DNA of 64,000 bases. Origin: Microcaldota archaeon. GTDB taxonomy: Archaea; Micrarchaeota; Micrarchaeia; Micrarchaeales; CABMGC01. Each line of letters begins with the position of its first letter. The first letter of the stretch is position 1. Shown piece by piece: positions 51,205 to 60,512 of this stretch. The translations under genes were made by a program, and so were the position numbers. The notes beneath the pieces were generated by a model. It ran no database searches and had not been told where the DNA came from. It was given only the letters and a program-made list of their open reading frames with translations. Location of the stretch: positions 232,551-296,550 of the forward strand of contig JAJZRI010000001.1 in NCBI GenBank assembly GCA_021802765.1. The letters run 5' to 3'.

Positions 51205-52026
51205 ATGGCTTACACTAAGAATCCCAGAAATAATGTCAGCAGGATAGATACTTTTAGTAGGGAGGGTAACAGCATTGCAAGGATTGGCAGGGCGGTATTT
51301 AGTTTTGAGCAAGAGGAGGTCAAGTATCTCTCTGCTGAGTTCGGCGCGGTTAGGAGGGATGCGCTGGCTTATGGCAGGAAGTTTTCTAGGAACTTGGAGC
51401 TTGATGCAGAGTATGTATCCTTGCAGATAGCCAGTTCGCTCCTGTACGCATCTAGGCTAGGCATATACAATTCGCAGGACGCGATAAAAAATATAAATGT
51501 ATATATCGGCGACCTGGGCACCTGGAGGAAGAGCGTATATGGGTCGGAGATATCTACGGTTGCCGCATTTGTCTATAGGGGAAGCCTGCACATACGACCG
51601 AGATCTATAGATTCCTGGAACATAATCCAGCATGAAACAGGGCACATAGTGCAGCTGCATAATAGGAGAGAGATAGGGCTAAACAGTTATCCGGTGCCAG
51701 AGATACGGGAGGGAAGCGCGGAGATGTTCAGGATGGCATATGGGACAAAGGACATTCGGTCAAAGAAGCTCAGGGCCGGAGAGGTATTGAAAAAGTACAA
51801 TGATAGGCATGGCAAGGCAGTCAATGTCTTTGAAATCGCAAGTTACGGGCAGATGATCCTACATAATTCAAGGCAGGAATGGCTAAAGGGTATGGAGTGC
51901 CACGCTGCAGGGGCGATAATAGGGCTTGCAACACTGTGGGTGAACGGATTTGACGTTGAAAAGACCGTACGTGACATGTTCATTGTATCTGATACGCAGG
52001 AGCTGTCGTTCCTTTTAAGGAAATAG
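51205..52026 (+). CDS. Putative zinc metalloprotease (HExxH)
   Basis: 273 residues. NIIQHETGHIVQL contains HETGH (HExxH), with a probable third ligand in EIREGSAEMF about 25 residues on. No membrane segment or signal peptide is seen. Likely cytoplasmic peptidase, but the fold is not recognised. ATG 51205 was preferred over TTG 51196. Confidence 0.6.
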   Translation: MAYTKNPRNNVSRIDTFSREGNSIARIGRAVFSFEQEEVKYLSAEFGAVRRDALAYGRKFSRNLELDAEYVSLQIASSLLYASRLGIYNSQDAIKNINVYIGDLGTWRKSVYGSEISTVAAFVYRGSLHIRPRSIDSWNIIQHETGHIVQLHNRREIGLNSYPVPEIREGSAEMFRMAYGTKDIRSKKLRAGEVLKKYNDRHGKAVNVFEIASYGQMILHNSRQEWLKGMECHAAGAIIGLATLWVNGFDVEKTVRDMFIVSDTQELSFLLRK

Positions 52027-52059
52027 CTGCTTTGGAGCTGCGGCTAGATGCACTTGCCA

Positions 52060-52416
52060 TTACTTGTATATCGAATGGTAGACGTTGTTAGTGTCATCGG
52101 TTATGACTATGCACTCGCCTTCGCACTCGACTAGGCATGCCTGGCACAATATGCACGAAGCGCCGTTTACCGCTACAGATATGCCTCCACTGCCGCCCTC
52201 GTGCTTCTCTGCAAAGTGCTTGTGGCCGTCCTGGACATTGGACCATTTTGCAGTGACTTCAGGAGTATGGGAGCCCTTCCACTTTGCCTCTTCAGGAGCA
52301 GAATCATTGTTTACGTCAGGAGCCTCCCTGTCCTTCATCTCAAATACGGCAACAGGGCAGACATCAAAGCAGTGTGAACATCCAGTGCATTTTGGTTTTT
52401 CTACATAGACCTGCAT
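52060..52416 (-). CDS. Ferredoxin with two 4Fe-4S clusters and a His-rich insert
   Basis: 118 residues. First cluster CTGCSHCFDVCP, second CILCQACLVEC (followed by EGEC). Between them lies a 60-residue insert with several His and acidic residues (KWKGSHTPEV, DGHKHFAEKHEGG). It can serve the 2-oxoacid oxidoreductase. Zinc-containing ferredoxins also carry inserts, but at the N-terminus, so this is not a straightforward match. Confidence 0.88.
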   Translation of the reverse strand: MQVYVEKPKCTGCSHCFDVCPVAVFEMKDREAPDVNNDSAPEEAKWKGSHTPEVTAKWSNVQDGHKHFAEKHEGGSGGISVAVNGASCILCQACLVECEGECIVITDDTNNVYHSIYK

Positions 52417-52503
52417 AATAACACCATTGCAGATTTATTGCCTGCGATACTATTTAAATTTTGCTGTGCGGCTGCAGCAGTGCCACTGATTTCCAGCAGA
52501 AGT

Positions 52504-52650
52504 GTGGCCGCGCAGGCGGCGATCTTTTTTGGAACCTTCTATGGTGCTATGGAACTTGAGAACAGGATATACAGAAGGGCTGCTGTCAAAAAGGAGCTTA
52601 AGGAGGCGCTAAGGGACTTTAAGTACTATCACGAGCAGGACGATTTCTAG
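52504..52650 (+). CDS. Small possible membrane protein
   Basis: A TATTTAAAT box at 52448 would start transcription near 52475. The first usable start in frame is GTG 52504, giving about 48 residues (one short hydrophobic segment AAIFFGTFYGAM, then a charged helix RRAAVKKELKEALRDF). A longer version starting at 52438 (TTG) would lie before the promoter. The next 140 bases up to L12 hold no gene that I can see. Confidence 0.4.
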   Translation: MAAQAAIFFGTFYGAMELENRIYRRAAVKKELKEALRDFKYYHEQDDF

Positions 52651-52792
52651 AGCTAGATAAGGGCATGGCTCAAGCTAGAGGGCATGGGTTTAATGGAGTA
52701 AGCACCTACCCGAAGCTGGCAGTTGTCTTTGGATTCTTATAGCATGCATGAATGCCTAGCGGTGGCTATGCGGCTATGCGCTTTTGACGCGA

Positions 52793-53089
52793 TTAGCCAA
52801 ATAGGCTTGCTAGTCCTCCTGCTGCCTGTTCCTCGCTTACCTTCTCCTCAGCCGGCTCTGCCTTCTTTGAGGCTGCTGGTGCTGCCGCTGCTGCCGGGGC
52901 TGCCACCTGCACATTCTGGGCGTTCTTTATTACGTCCTTTATGTTTACCTCCTTGAGCGAATTGGCAACCGTCTTTGCCATTGCCTCGTCAGGCGTAAGG
53001 CCTGCTGCCTTTACTACGTCTGCAAGACTCTTTTCGCTTATCTCTTTTCCTGCTGAGTCCAAGAGAAGTGCTGCGTATATGTACTCCAT
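52793..53089 (-). CDS. rpl12: Ribosomal stalk protein P1 (L12)
   Basis: 98 residues. MEYIYAALLLDSAGKEISE opens the dimerisation domain; an Ala/Lys/Glu hinge follows; the end is EEQAAGGLASLFG, shorter than the usual conserved tail. Binds L10 and recruits factors. Confidence 0.94.
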   Translation of the reverse strand: MEYIYAALLLDSAGKEISEKSLADVVKAAGLTPDEAMAKTVANSLKEVNIKDVIKNAQNVQVAAPAAAAAPAASKKAEPAEEKVSEEQAAGGLASLFG

Positions 53090-53099
53090 TTTTTCACCA

Positions 53100-53939
53100 T
53101 TAAGCTTCTTTCTTTATCATTCCGTTAAGGCTTATTGCCTCCCTGACCGCTTTGGCCAGTATCTTCTCCGTTATTCCAGGCTCGTAGATCTCAGCTTCAA
53201 GGCCGAGACCTAATGCGGCCAGGTATGCCCTCCTTATGAATGAATCAGCATTGTACTTTGTGACCAGACCAATCTCTGTTGCAAGCGCATTCGCCTGGGC
53301 GAAGTTTATCGCCAGCTGGCTTGTCACGAACTTCTGGTCGACCGAGAGTGTTGCTTCAGTGAATAGGAGCTCTCCCTGAACCACTGCCCTGAGCCTTGTG
53401 CCTGCCTCGAAAGGCATGATATCGAGCATCTTGAGCGCCTTGGATATCGCGGTGCTGATCTTCTCTCCCTTCTTTACCAGCACCTTTGACTTTGATATCA
53501 CCACCTTGCCCTTCTCTATCTTGACGTCTATACCTGCGGTCTTCATGTCGGTTACTGCCTGCCCTGGGGCTATTGATGTCTCCCCGGCTTCTATGTTTAT
53601 CTCATTTGGAGCTATTTGATTAGGCTTTGCAAGAAGCTTCATCCTGTTTGATGCGACTATTTCGTTTAGGTCTCCAGGCTCCGTATTTGAGAGAAGTATT
53701 GCAAAATTGCCAGTAGCATAAGACATGAGCTTTGCAAACCTGGGATCGCTCTCAAGCACCTTTACCGCAAGATTTCTGCGCATGACAAGGAATCTGACCT
53801 CCGGCTTCATCTTGTTCCTTACCTTCTGCACGAGCGTATCTGGCACGGACTCTAGGGACATTATTCCTACCGTCTTGTAGGACTTGATCTCCTTCTGGAG
53901 CTTCTTTACGTACTCTACTTTTTGTGCCTTGAGCATCAT
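53100..53939 (-). CDS. rpl10: Ribosomal protein uL10 (P0)
   Basis: 279 residues. KVEYVKKLQKEIKSYKTVGI starts the rRNA-binding domain; MRRNLAVKV and GNFAILLSNTEPGDL follow. The C-terminal helical domain binds L12 dimers (ANALATEIGLVTKYN ... ALGLGLEAEIY). The Glu-rich tail of many L10 proteins is absent. Starts 5 bases after L1. Confidence 0.95.
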   Translation of the reverse strand: MMLKAQKVEYVKKLQKEIKSYKTVGIMSLESVPDTLVQKVRNKMKPEVRFLVMRRNLAVKVLESDPRFAKLMSYATGNFAILLSNTEPGDLNEIVASNRMKLLAKPNQIAPNEINIEAGETSIAPGQAVTDMKTAGIDVKIEKGKVVISKSKVLVKKGEKISTAISKALKMLDIMPFEAGTRLRAVVQGELLFTEATLSVDQKFVTSQLAINFAQANALATEIGLVTKYNADSFIRRAYLAALGLGLEAEIYEPGITEKILAKAVREAISLNGMIKKEA

Positions 53940-53943
53940 AACA

Positions 53944-54579
53944 TCACGCTATCTTTATCGGCTTGCTCATAGTGAGCTTCACGTACGCCGATTTTATGTG
54001 GCTGTTGCCTACCTTTTTTGTGACCGAATTAAGCACTTCGCGAACATTATCATAAATCTTTGACGCATCCATGTCCTCATTGCCCACTATGCAGTGCACC
54101 GTAGGCAGGTTCTTCCCACGGTTCCTTAGGCTTATCCTCTTGTTTAGTTCTGTGGCGAGGTTTGCCAGGTTTGCATTGCTTCCAAGAAGAGGCTTTGGCA
54201 TCTTATTCCTTGGACCTAGGAACTGACCCAGATTCTTTGCGAGCTGAGGCATGAGATTTGGCTGCGCCATTAGTTCATAGCTTAGCAGGTCATTGAGCTT
54301 TGCAGGATCCTTTCCTATCTTCTCTATGTCCGCCCCGTCTATTACTTCGACTCCGTTCTTCTTGGCCTCCTCTATTATGTTCCTGTCAGTTGCAAATACG
54401 CCTACCTTAACGTTCGTTCCCTTCCCGTGAGGCAAGTTTACTTCAAGATTGAGCCTGTTGTCCTGCTTTGTGAAGTCTATTCCCTTGAAATTTATAGCTA
54501 GCTCTACCGTCTGCTTGAATTTCCTCTGGCCTTTATTCTCGGCCATGAACTTGCTAAATGCCTCTAAATCTTCTGCCAT
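53944..54579 (-). CDS. rpl1: Ribosomal protein uL1
   Basis: 211 residues. Conserved RNA-binding stretches LPHGKGTNVKVGVFA, GPRNKMPKP and the C-terminal VKLTMSKPIKI. GGAGGG lies 7-12 bases before the ATG, a strong ribosome site. Archaeal L1 can repress its own operon by binding the mRNA leader; no structure of that kind was checked here. Confidence 0.95.
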   Translation of the reverse strand: MAEDLEAFSKFMAENKGQRKFKQTVELAINFKGIDFTKQDNRLNLEVNLPHGKGTNVKVGVFATDRNIIEEAKKNGVEVIDGADIEKIGKDPAKLNDLLSYELMAQPNLMPQLAKNLGQFLGPRNKMPKPLLGSNANLANLATELNKRISLRNRGKNLPTVHCIVGNEDMDASKIYDNVREVLNSVTKKVGNSHIKSAYVKLTMSKPIKIA

Positions 54580-54644
54580 AATAATCCCTCCTGCATAATG
54601 CAGTAGTTGCGGGAAAATACGCTGTAAGTTGATTATTACTTACC

Positions 54645-54654
54645 AATATAAAAG
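54645..54654 (-). promoter_or_regulatory. TATA box of the L1-L10-L12 operon
   Basis: CTTTTATATT on the minus strand, about 66-75 bases before the L1 start; the implied mRNA leader of about 40-45 bases includes the GGAGGG site. Confidence 0.5.
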
Positions 54655-54717
54655 CCTTGCTGTATGTCCAGTTCGGGCAGAGATTTGAAAGCCAGGTATT
54701 TGGGTTAGGATTCGCAA

Positions 54718-55356
54718 TTACCTCTGAAGGGAGGCCATATCCTGATCATTAGATTTCTTGAGCGCGCTCTTCTTTGCTGCTGATCTCGACCTGACATTTC
54801 TTATGCTTTTATTAATTACAATTGGAAGTCCGGCTGCAATATAAAATCCGGTTACGAATAGCCATGTTTGAAGCACACCGCCCGGATGGTTGGTTGCTAG
54901 TTCGATCATATACACAGGCATAGCTAGGGGATGCATACCATGGGTCACTGCGCCACTATAGGTGAATGCTCCTAAAGTAGAAACTGCAGGCCGTTTATTG
55001 CCGCCTAATGCCGTATAGACTTCACTTGGGCCTGCGGCGGGTTTGGGGTTCCATGTGCCCCAAAAAGCTTCGTATGCAGATAGGATTTTACCTCTTTTCA
55101 GGTATCTACCTACCAATTTGGTGTTGAGCAAGGCCTTCTTCTCTTCTAATATGCCTACGTTATACCTATCGAAGGGTGGAAAATGTCGTTCTAAAAAATT
55201 ACCTACTGGCCTTATCTTGTGGACCGGAAAAATACCCAAATCATATTCTAGTGTTTTTGCAACTACGGATTTGAACCCATGTTTATTGGCGCGTACATTT
55301 TCCCCATCTCTAATTAGTTGAGACATTTCGTGATTGGCGCTTCTTTTAACCAGCAT
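54718..55356 (-). CDS. Hypothetical protein with one or two membrane helices
   Basis: 212 residues. The first 125 are soluble; hydrophobic segments lie near 144-160 (weak) and 164-185 (LQTWLFVTGFYIAAGLPIVI); the tail is basic. A TTAAATAT box at 55391 supports the ATG at 55356. Not recognised. Confidence 0.55.
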   Translation of the reverse strand: MLVKRSANHEMSQLIRDGENVRANKHGFKSVVAKTLEYDLGIFPVHKIRPVGNFLERHFPPFDRYNVGILEEKKALLNTKLVGRYLKRGKILSAYEAFWGTWNPKPAAGPSEVYTALGGNKRPAVSTLGAFTYSGAVTHGMHPLAMPVYMIELATNHPGGVLQTWLFVTGFYIAAGLPIVINKSIRNVRSRSAAKKSALKKSNDQDMASLQR

Positions 55357-55465
55357 TTCTAACGAGTATGGTTACGTGCGTGCCTCATATTTAAGTCTAA
55401 TGGGTTTTGCATGGGCGAAGTCAATCTTGCTGTTTTACCACGGTAGGAGAATGGTAATTGGCAGA

Positions 55466-56518
55466 TCATTCTGGCATCTCTGCCTTCTCCACTGTCCATT
55501 TTATCGTATTGTACTCTGCCTTTGTGTCGACGCTCCTGAACGGAAGCCTTCCGAGGAGTATGCGCTCTATAGACCCGTATTCGACCTTTGGATCCTCGTG
55601 CGAAAAGATCCTCTTGTACTCTGTGACAACGTGTGAGAATGCGGTCTTTGAGTCGTCCAGTACGCCCATTATGAAGACATCGGAGCTGCCTACCAGCTGG
55701 AGCACTATCGGGTACCTGTTTATTATCGGAAATTCTGTGCCACTGGTCTTGTAAACGAGCCTTGACTTTGCAGAGTCAGATTCATAGCTCTCTGACATGG
55801 TGTACTTTGAGAATATGGCCATTGCGGAGCTGTTCTTTGGCAAATCAGCAGAGAGCGTAAATCTCTTCACATAGCCCTCCTTTACGAGCTTGTTGAAGTT
55901 ATATGCCACAGTATTGAAATGCATGCCAAGCTCCTTGGATATGCCGCTAAAGGACATCCTGGAATTTGTGTTTAGCAGCTTTAGTATATTCTTGTCCTGC
56001 TGGTCCAGCGCAGTCTTGTCTATGAGCTCGTTTCTTATCGGAAAGAAACCAAGGTGCATGTGCGCCACGTCAGATGAATTCCACATGGCACCGTACTTTG
56101 AGAGCATTATCTGCATCCTCTTGTCCCAGTGCACATACTCGCTGCCAGAAGTCGTATTCGCATATATGAACATGTCGTAGGTGCCTTTTGCTGTGACTGC
56201 AAGCTGAGGTATGTGCGATGCGGAGAGGATCCGTGTTATCTCATTGTAATTTGGCGTCTTCTTGAATTTTATGCGGATGAGGTGCGGGCTGTTTAGACCG
56301 AGGCGCTGGTTGTTGAACTCGGGAACGTACTTTATGCCCAGTTCGCTCTCTGCCTTTGCGAGCTTGTCGTGTATCGTCTTCCTAGAAACTCCAAGCTTTC
56401 TTGAAAGTTCAAGTACGGGCATTCTTGAATCCTCCGAGAGATTACGTATTATCCTCCTTAAGAGTATGCTATACTGCTCGTCGAATCTGCTTGGCTCCTC
56501 ATACCAGTTGCCATCCAT
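55466..56518 (-). CDS. Lrp/AsnC-type regulator with two winged helices
   Basis: 350 residues from the ATG at 56518. Two AsnC-type HTH elements (MPVLELSRKLGVSRKTIHDKL near 25-50; MSFSGISKELGMHFNTVAYNF near 190-220), each followed by a ligand-domain-like half (LIRIKFKKTPNYNEI; SAMAIFSKYTM). Such duplicated Lrp-like regulators are common in archaea. Divergent from the EamA transporter gene (109-base gap), which it may control. Confidence 0.8.
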   Translation of the reverse strand: MDGNWYEEPSRFDEQYSILLRRIIRNLSEDSRMPVLELSRKLGVSRKTIHDKLAKAESELGIKYVPEFNNQRLGLNSPHLIRIKFKKTPNYNEITRILSASHIPQLAVTAKGTYDMFIYANTTSGSEYVHWDKRMQIMLSKYGAMWNSSDVAHMHLGFFPIRNELIDKTALDQQDKNILKLLNTNSRMSFSGISKELGMHFNTVAYNFNKLVKEGYVKRFTLSADLPKNSSAMAIFSKYTMSESYESDSAKSRLVYKTSGTEFPIINRYPIVLQLVGSSDVFIMGVLDDSKTAFSHVVTEYKRIFSHEDPKVEYGSIERILLGRLPFRSVDTKAEYNTIKWTVEKAEMPE

Positions 56519-56626
56519 AATAGTATATGCGTGGGAATTTTTATAAAGTAACATTATAACAATGGTTTTCCATTAAATTGCAAATTTTTGTGCCGTTATT
56601 TAAACAAGGAAGGGCCATTCCTAATC

Positions 56627-57862
56627 ATGAAGCTCAAGGACAAGGCATATGCAATGCTTGCATTCTCGACAGTTGGAGCAGCGATGCAACCGATACTTAT
56701 GTCATTTGGAAGAGGGACCGGAATGAATTCCTTCTTCGTAGTGCTTTACATCTCAGCCATAATAGCATCCTTAGGATTCGTTGGGTATAGAAAAAAATTC
56801 GCGGACGTGTCTGCAGCACTGCGCGACTGGAAGAGCCTCTTGATATTGCTCGCACTTGGAGTAGTGCTCTTTTTGCCCACGGAATATGGTGTGACTTACG
56901 CGGAGAACTTTGTTGGGGCATCGCTTGTTGCAGTGATGCTGCGCACCTCCCCGCTGCTAATGCTCATACTTCTGCCGACAGTGCTAAAGGAGAGGCTCTC
57001 AAAACACCAGATGGTGGCCCTTGGCTTGGGATTCATAGGCGTATACCTAGCAGTAAGCGGAGGCAACTTGCTGGGCATATTTAGCAACAGCAGCGCCGGA
57101 ATAGTCATGTTGCTTGCATTGCTTGCCTTTGTGTACGCATTCTCGATAATACTGGTGAAGAAGTACATGTTTGATATGTCTGTGATAATGCTCTTTGCTG
57201 GAATCTCAATGCTACTTCTTGTGCTTGCGATCTCCGCCGTAAGTGGAACAGGATTCCATGCAATAAGCGCAGGCCAGGCTGCAATAGCAGTGTTCATAGG
57301 CATCTTCTACAATGTGATAAACTATTCGATATACTATCATGCCGCAAGGCAGGTGAAGGCGACGATGGCCTCCAACATACTCTCCCTCTCGCCATTCCTT
57401 ACCTTCGTGTTCGCAGGAGTGATTCTTAACCAGCCAGTATATCCATATTACATAATAATAGCGCTGCTTTCAGTTGCTGGAATAATCATACAGAGCTTTG
57501 ACAGGACCGGCGGAACCTACAATCCCACTAACCACAAGGAGAGCGTTGGCAGGATGGCAGTATTTGATGTGACGGGGATATTTGCCGGAAGCGGTGAGGC
57601 TGGGATAAATGCGACAATAAACAATGGCGGCAGGGTGCTTGCGGTGAAGATAAACAAGGAACATGCGCAGCATATAGATGCTATGATGATGGAAGGGAGC
57701 AGCGGCATATATACTGATGCCCACGAAGCGATAAAGGAGGAGTCGCAGTTCGTCAATGACGTTCTAGGCACGAAGGATGGCGAATTTGCAGTGATGAAAG
57801 CCGGCAGGCTGGAAGACGGGGAGAAGTTCTTTGACGACCTCTATGGCAGGATAAACCAGTAA
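56627..57862 (+). CDS. EamA/DMT-family transporter with C-terminal soluble extension
   Basis: 411 residues from the ATG at 56627, which follows TTATTTAAA by about 25 bases. Ten membrane helices in two EamA repeats (TSPLLMLILLPTVLKERLS ... IIIALLSVAGIIIQ). After residue 310 a soluble domain of about 100 residues follows (RMAVFDVTGIFAGSGEAG, GGRVLAVKINKEHAQHID), which I do not recognise. Substrate unknown. Confidence 0.8.
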   Translation: MKLKDKAYAMLAFSTVGAAMQPILMSFGRGTGMNSFFVVLYISAIIASLGFVGYRKKFADVSAALRDWKSLLILLALGVVLFLPTEYGVTYAENFVGASLVAVMLRTSPLLMLILLPTVLKERLSKHQMVALGLGFIGVYLAVSGGNLLGIFSNSSAGIVMLLALLAFVYAFSIILVKKYMFDMSVIMLFAGISMLLLVLAISAVSGTGFHAISAGQAAIAVFIGIFYNVINYSIYYHAARQVKATMASNILSLSPFLTFVFAGVILNQPVYPYYIIIALLSVAGIIIQSFDRTGGTYNPTNHKESVGRMAVFDVTGIFAGSGEAGINATINNGGRVLAVKINKEHAQHIDAMMMEGSSGIYTDAHEAIKEESQFVNDVLGTKDGEFAVMKAGRLEDGEKFFDDLYGRINQ

Positions 57863-57986
57863 GCATATTTGCAACCTTGTCCAGATTATAAAGCGTATTG
57901 CGTTTTTCGTAAGCATTGGCGCATTTGCAGATAATGCTTAAATATGACCAAATGCCAGCTATTTCCATTGAGTCTTTGGGGAATTG

Positions 57987-60167
57987 ATGATGGCTGACGC
58001 CAGGGTGCTTGCGGTGAAGAGGGGAGGTATAGTTACTCCTATGGTTGGTCTTCCTAACAATGCTGCGGAAAACGTAAGCACAAGGATGCATGGAGTAGAA
58101 GTAAGGGATCCATACGCCTGGATGAACGACTCTGAGAGCAGGAGGGTAAGAGAGTGGACAAAAAGGCAGGATGCATATACGCGCAAAGTTATAGACGGAC
58201 AGCTGCGCGAATACATACGCGGAAGGCTTGCAGAGATTGAGAGTGGTGCGGAGATGGAGGGAGTGTATGGCGCACTTGAAGCCCTCCCTTCTGGAAAGTA
58301 TAGGTATTTCCAGATGAGGCGACTGCCGGGGGATGAGTATAAGGTACTTTATTACATGGACGGGCTTGATGGCGAGGCCAAAATCGCAATAGATCCAAAC
58401 ACACTGAGCAAGGACGGGAAGACATCAATGATAGAGTTTTTCCCGAATGACAGCGGAACGCTCGTGGCATTTGCCACATCAAGACACAACAACGACGATA
58501 CAACTATAAGGATTATCGATATTGAGAGCGGAAGGATGCTTAAAGACAAAATAGAGCATGTGACTTTTGCAAGCGTTGCATGGATTGGCAACGAAGGCTT
58601 CTACTACTCGAAATGGCCGGATCTTAAGAATTATCCGGATGGAAAGAAGGTGCATCAGGTCTATTATCATGAATTGGGGACATCCGAGTCTAAGGATGTC
58701 CCGATATTCGGAAAGGGACTTGGGGCAGAGAGGTCCTGCGGCGTGAGCACCGACACAAAAGGCCATTATCTCTTCATATACGTATCAGACAATGTCAATA
58801 ACGACGTATATTACAAGAACCTGCATCCAAACGCAAGCCCCGAGATAAAGGTGCTTGTTCAGGGACGTGAGAGTGAATTCTATGTCATGGACCAATGGGA
58901 TGGCAGGTTCATGGCCGTGACGAGCGATGGCGCACCGAATTACAAAGTGATAAGCTTCGATATAAGCAACCACACCAACCGCGGATGGAAGACTGTGATA
59001 CCTGAGATGGATATGCCCATAGTGAATTACACGTTTTACAACAATAAGATAATACTCGAGTACAGCAATAACGCATTCTCGGAATTATGCGTCTTTTCTA
59101 CTGGGGGAAAGCGGCTTGGCACTGTAGAGCTTCCGATGAAGGGTTATTGCGACATACCAGATCCGTCAAAAACAGGGAACGAACCAACCAGGCTGATCTT
59201 CAGGATGAGTTCTCCGGTGCACCCGCATGAGCTTTACGAATTCAACTACGGCGGATTGAGGGCAAAAAAGCTCAAGCTCAAGAGCGCCCCTAAATCGGAT
59301 AGGATGGATATGAGCAACTTTGAGTATAAGCAGGTGTGGTGCAAGTCGGCAGACGGGACCGACTTTCCGATGTTCATGGTCAACAAGAAAGGCATGGAAA
59401 GGAACGGGAAGAATCCAGTAATATTGACAGGATACGGCGGTTTCAATACAGTAAATCCTCCGGAATTCGACAGCCACATGATGCCCTTCGTTGAGGACGG
59501 AGGCATTTTATGCATAGCAAATATACGTGGAGGAGGGGAGTATGGGAGGGACTGGTACTTCTCTGGAATCAACAAGAAAAAACAGAACTCTTATGATGAT
59601 TTCATAGCCGCAGCCGAGTGGCTGATAAATAACAATTACACAAGCAAGGACAGGCTTGCTATCTGGGGAAGGAGCAATGGCGGGCTTCTTACCGCCGCGG
59701 TGATGGTGCAAAGGCCGGACCTGTTCAGGGCAGTGGTATCGGAGATGCCGCTCACCGATCTCATAGGGGCCGACAGATTTGACATAGGCCCGCTCTGCAG
59801 GAAGGAGTACGGGGATCCGGCAGTCCCAGGGGAGTTTGCGGCGATGATGAAATACTCGCCATATCATAACGTCAAGACGGGGGAGAAGTACCCTGCGCTT
59901 ATGGTTATAGGCGGAGAATACGACACGCGCTGCGATCCACTTCATGCCAGGAAATTCGCTGCAATTGTGCAGGACTCGACAGGATCAGGCAAGCCGGTTC
60001 TGCTGCTGATGCAAAAAGACATGGGACACGGCGGGCAGACCATGCCGGTTAAGAAGAGCCAGCAGCTTGACTGGACTGCAGACTGGCTGACCTTCGTTTA
60101 CAAGGAGTTAGGGATGGACAAGGACATTGAAAGGAGGCAATTAGAGCAGCTTAAGCGCTCCGGTTAA
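57987..60167 (+). CDS. Prolyl oligopeptidase family serine peptidase
   Basis: 726 residues. HGVEVRDPYAWMND is the typical opening, then a beta-propeller, and a hydrolase domain with WGRSNGGLL (Ser563, GRS instead of the usual GGS), GGEYDTRCDPLHARK (Asp) and MGHGG (His). NIRGGGEYGRDW and LTGYGGF are also typical. It cuts after proline in short peptides. The first ten codons contain a 20-base repeat of the upstream transporter gene. Its end overlaps Pth2 by 27 bases. Confidence 0.93.
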   Translation: MMADARVLAVKRGGIVTPMVGLPNNAAENVSTRMHGVEVRDPYAWMNDSESRRVREWTKRQDAYTRKVIDGQLREYIRGRLAEIESGAEMEGVYGALEALPSGKYRYFQMRRLPGDEYKVLYYMDGLDGEAKIAIDPNTLSKDGKTSMIEFFPNDSGTLVAFATSRHNNDDTTIRIIDIESGRMLKDKIEHVTFASVAWIGNEGFYYSKWPDLKNYPDGKKVHQVYYHELGTSESKDVPIFGKGLGAERSCGVSTDTKGHYLFIYVSDNVNNDVYYKNLHPNASPEIKVLVQGRESEFYVMDQWDGRFMAVTSDGAPNYKVISFDISNHTNRGWKTVIPEMDMPIVNYTFYNNKIILEYSNNAFSELCVFSTGGKRLGTVELPMKGYCDIPDPSKTGNEPTRLIFRMSSPVHPHELYEFNYGGLRAKKLKLKSAPKSDRMDMSNFEYKQVWCKSADGTDFPMFMVNKKGMERNGKNPVILTGYGGFNTVNPPEFDSHMMPFVEDGGILCIANIRGGGEYGRDWYFSGINKKKQNSYDDFIAAAEWLINNNYTSKDRLAIWGRSNGGLLTAAVMVQRPDLFRAVVSEMPLTDLIGADRFDIGPLCRKEYGDPAVPGEFAAMMKYSPYHNVKTGEKYPALMVIGGEYDTRCDPLHARKFAAIVQDSTGSGKPVLLLMQKDMGHGGQTMPVKKSQQLDWTADWLTFVYKELGMDKDIERRQLEQLKRSG

Positions 60168-60512
60168 CAAATCAAGATCCTTGCTCCTCCAGGGACCTAT
60201 CCCAAGCGCGGTCATTGTGCCTCTTGGAAGCTGGGTAAGTCCTGCGTCTGACACAAGGGCATGTGGTATTCCCTTATACTTGAATGCCTCGGCTAGCCGC
60301 CTCATCTTCTCTTCGTCATCTATCTTCAGCACTATCTTCTTCTCTCCTTCCTTTAGCCATTTGTCTGCGACGTCCTTGTGTTCCTTGATTGTTTCAAGGT
60401 AGCTCATCAATGATGCATGCGCGCCTTGGGCAACGATTTTGCCAGTCCCCATGTCAAGGTCCTTTCGTATTATTATTACTTGCTTGAACTCCAGCTCGTC
60501 CATGTCAATCAT
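60141..60512 (-). CDS. pth2: Peptidyl-tRNA hydrolase, Pth2 type
   Basis: 123 residues. KQVIIIRKDLDMGTGKIVAQGAHAS and LVSDAGLTQLPRGTMTALGIGP are the Pth2 signature; catalytic-type His and Asp are kept. Releases tRNA from prematurely ended peptides. Its ATG directly follows the TGA of the gene upstream. Confidence 0.94.
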   Translation of the reverse strand: MIDMDELEFKQVIIIRKDLDMGTGKIVAQGAHASLMSYLETIKEHKDVADKWLKEGEKKIVLKIDDEEKMRRLAEAFKYKGIPHALVSDAGLTQLPRGTMTALGIGPWRSKDLDLLTGALKLL

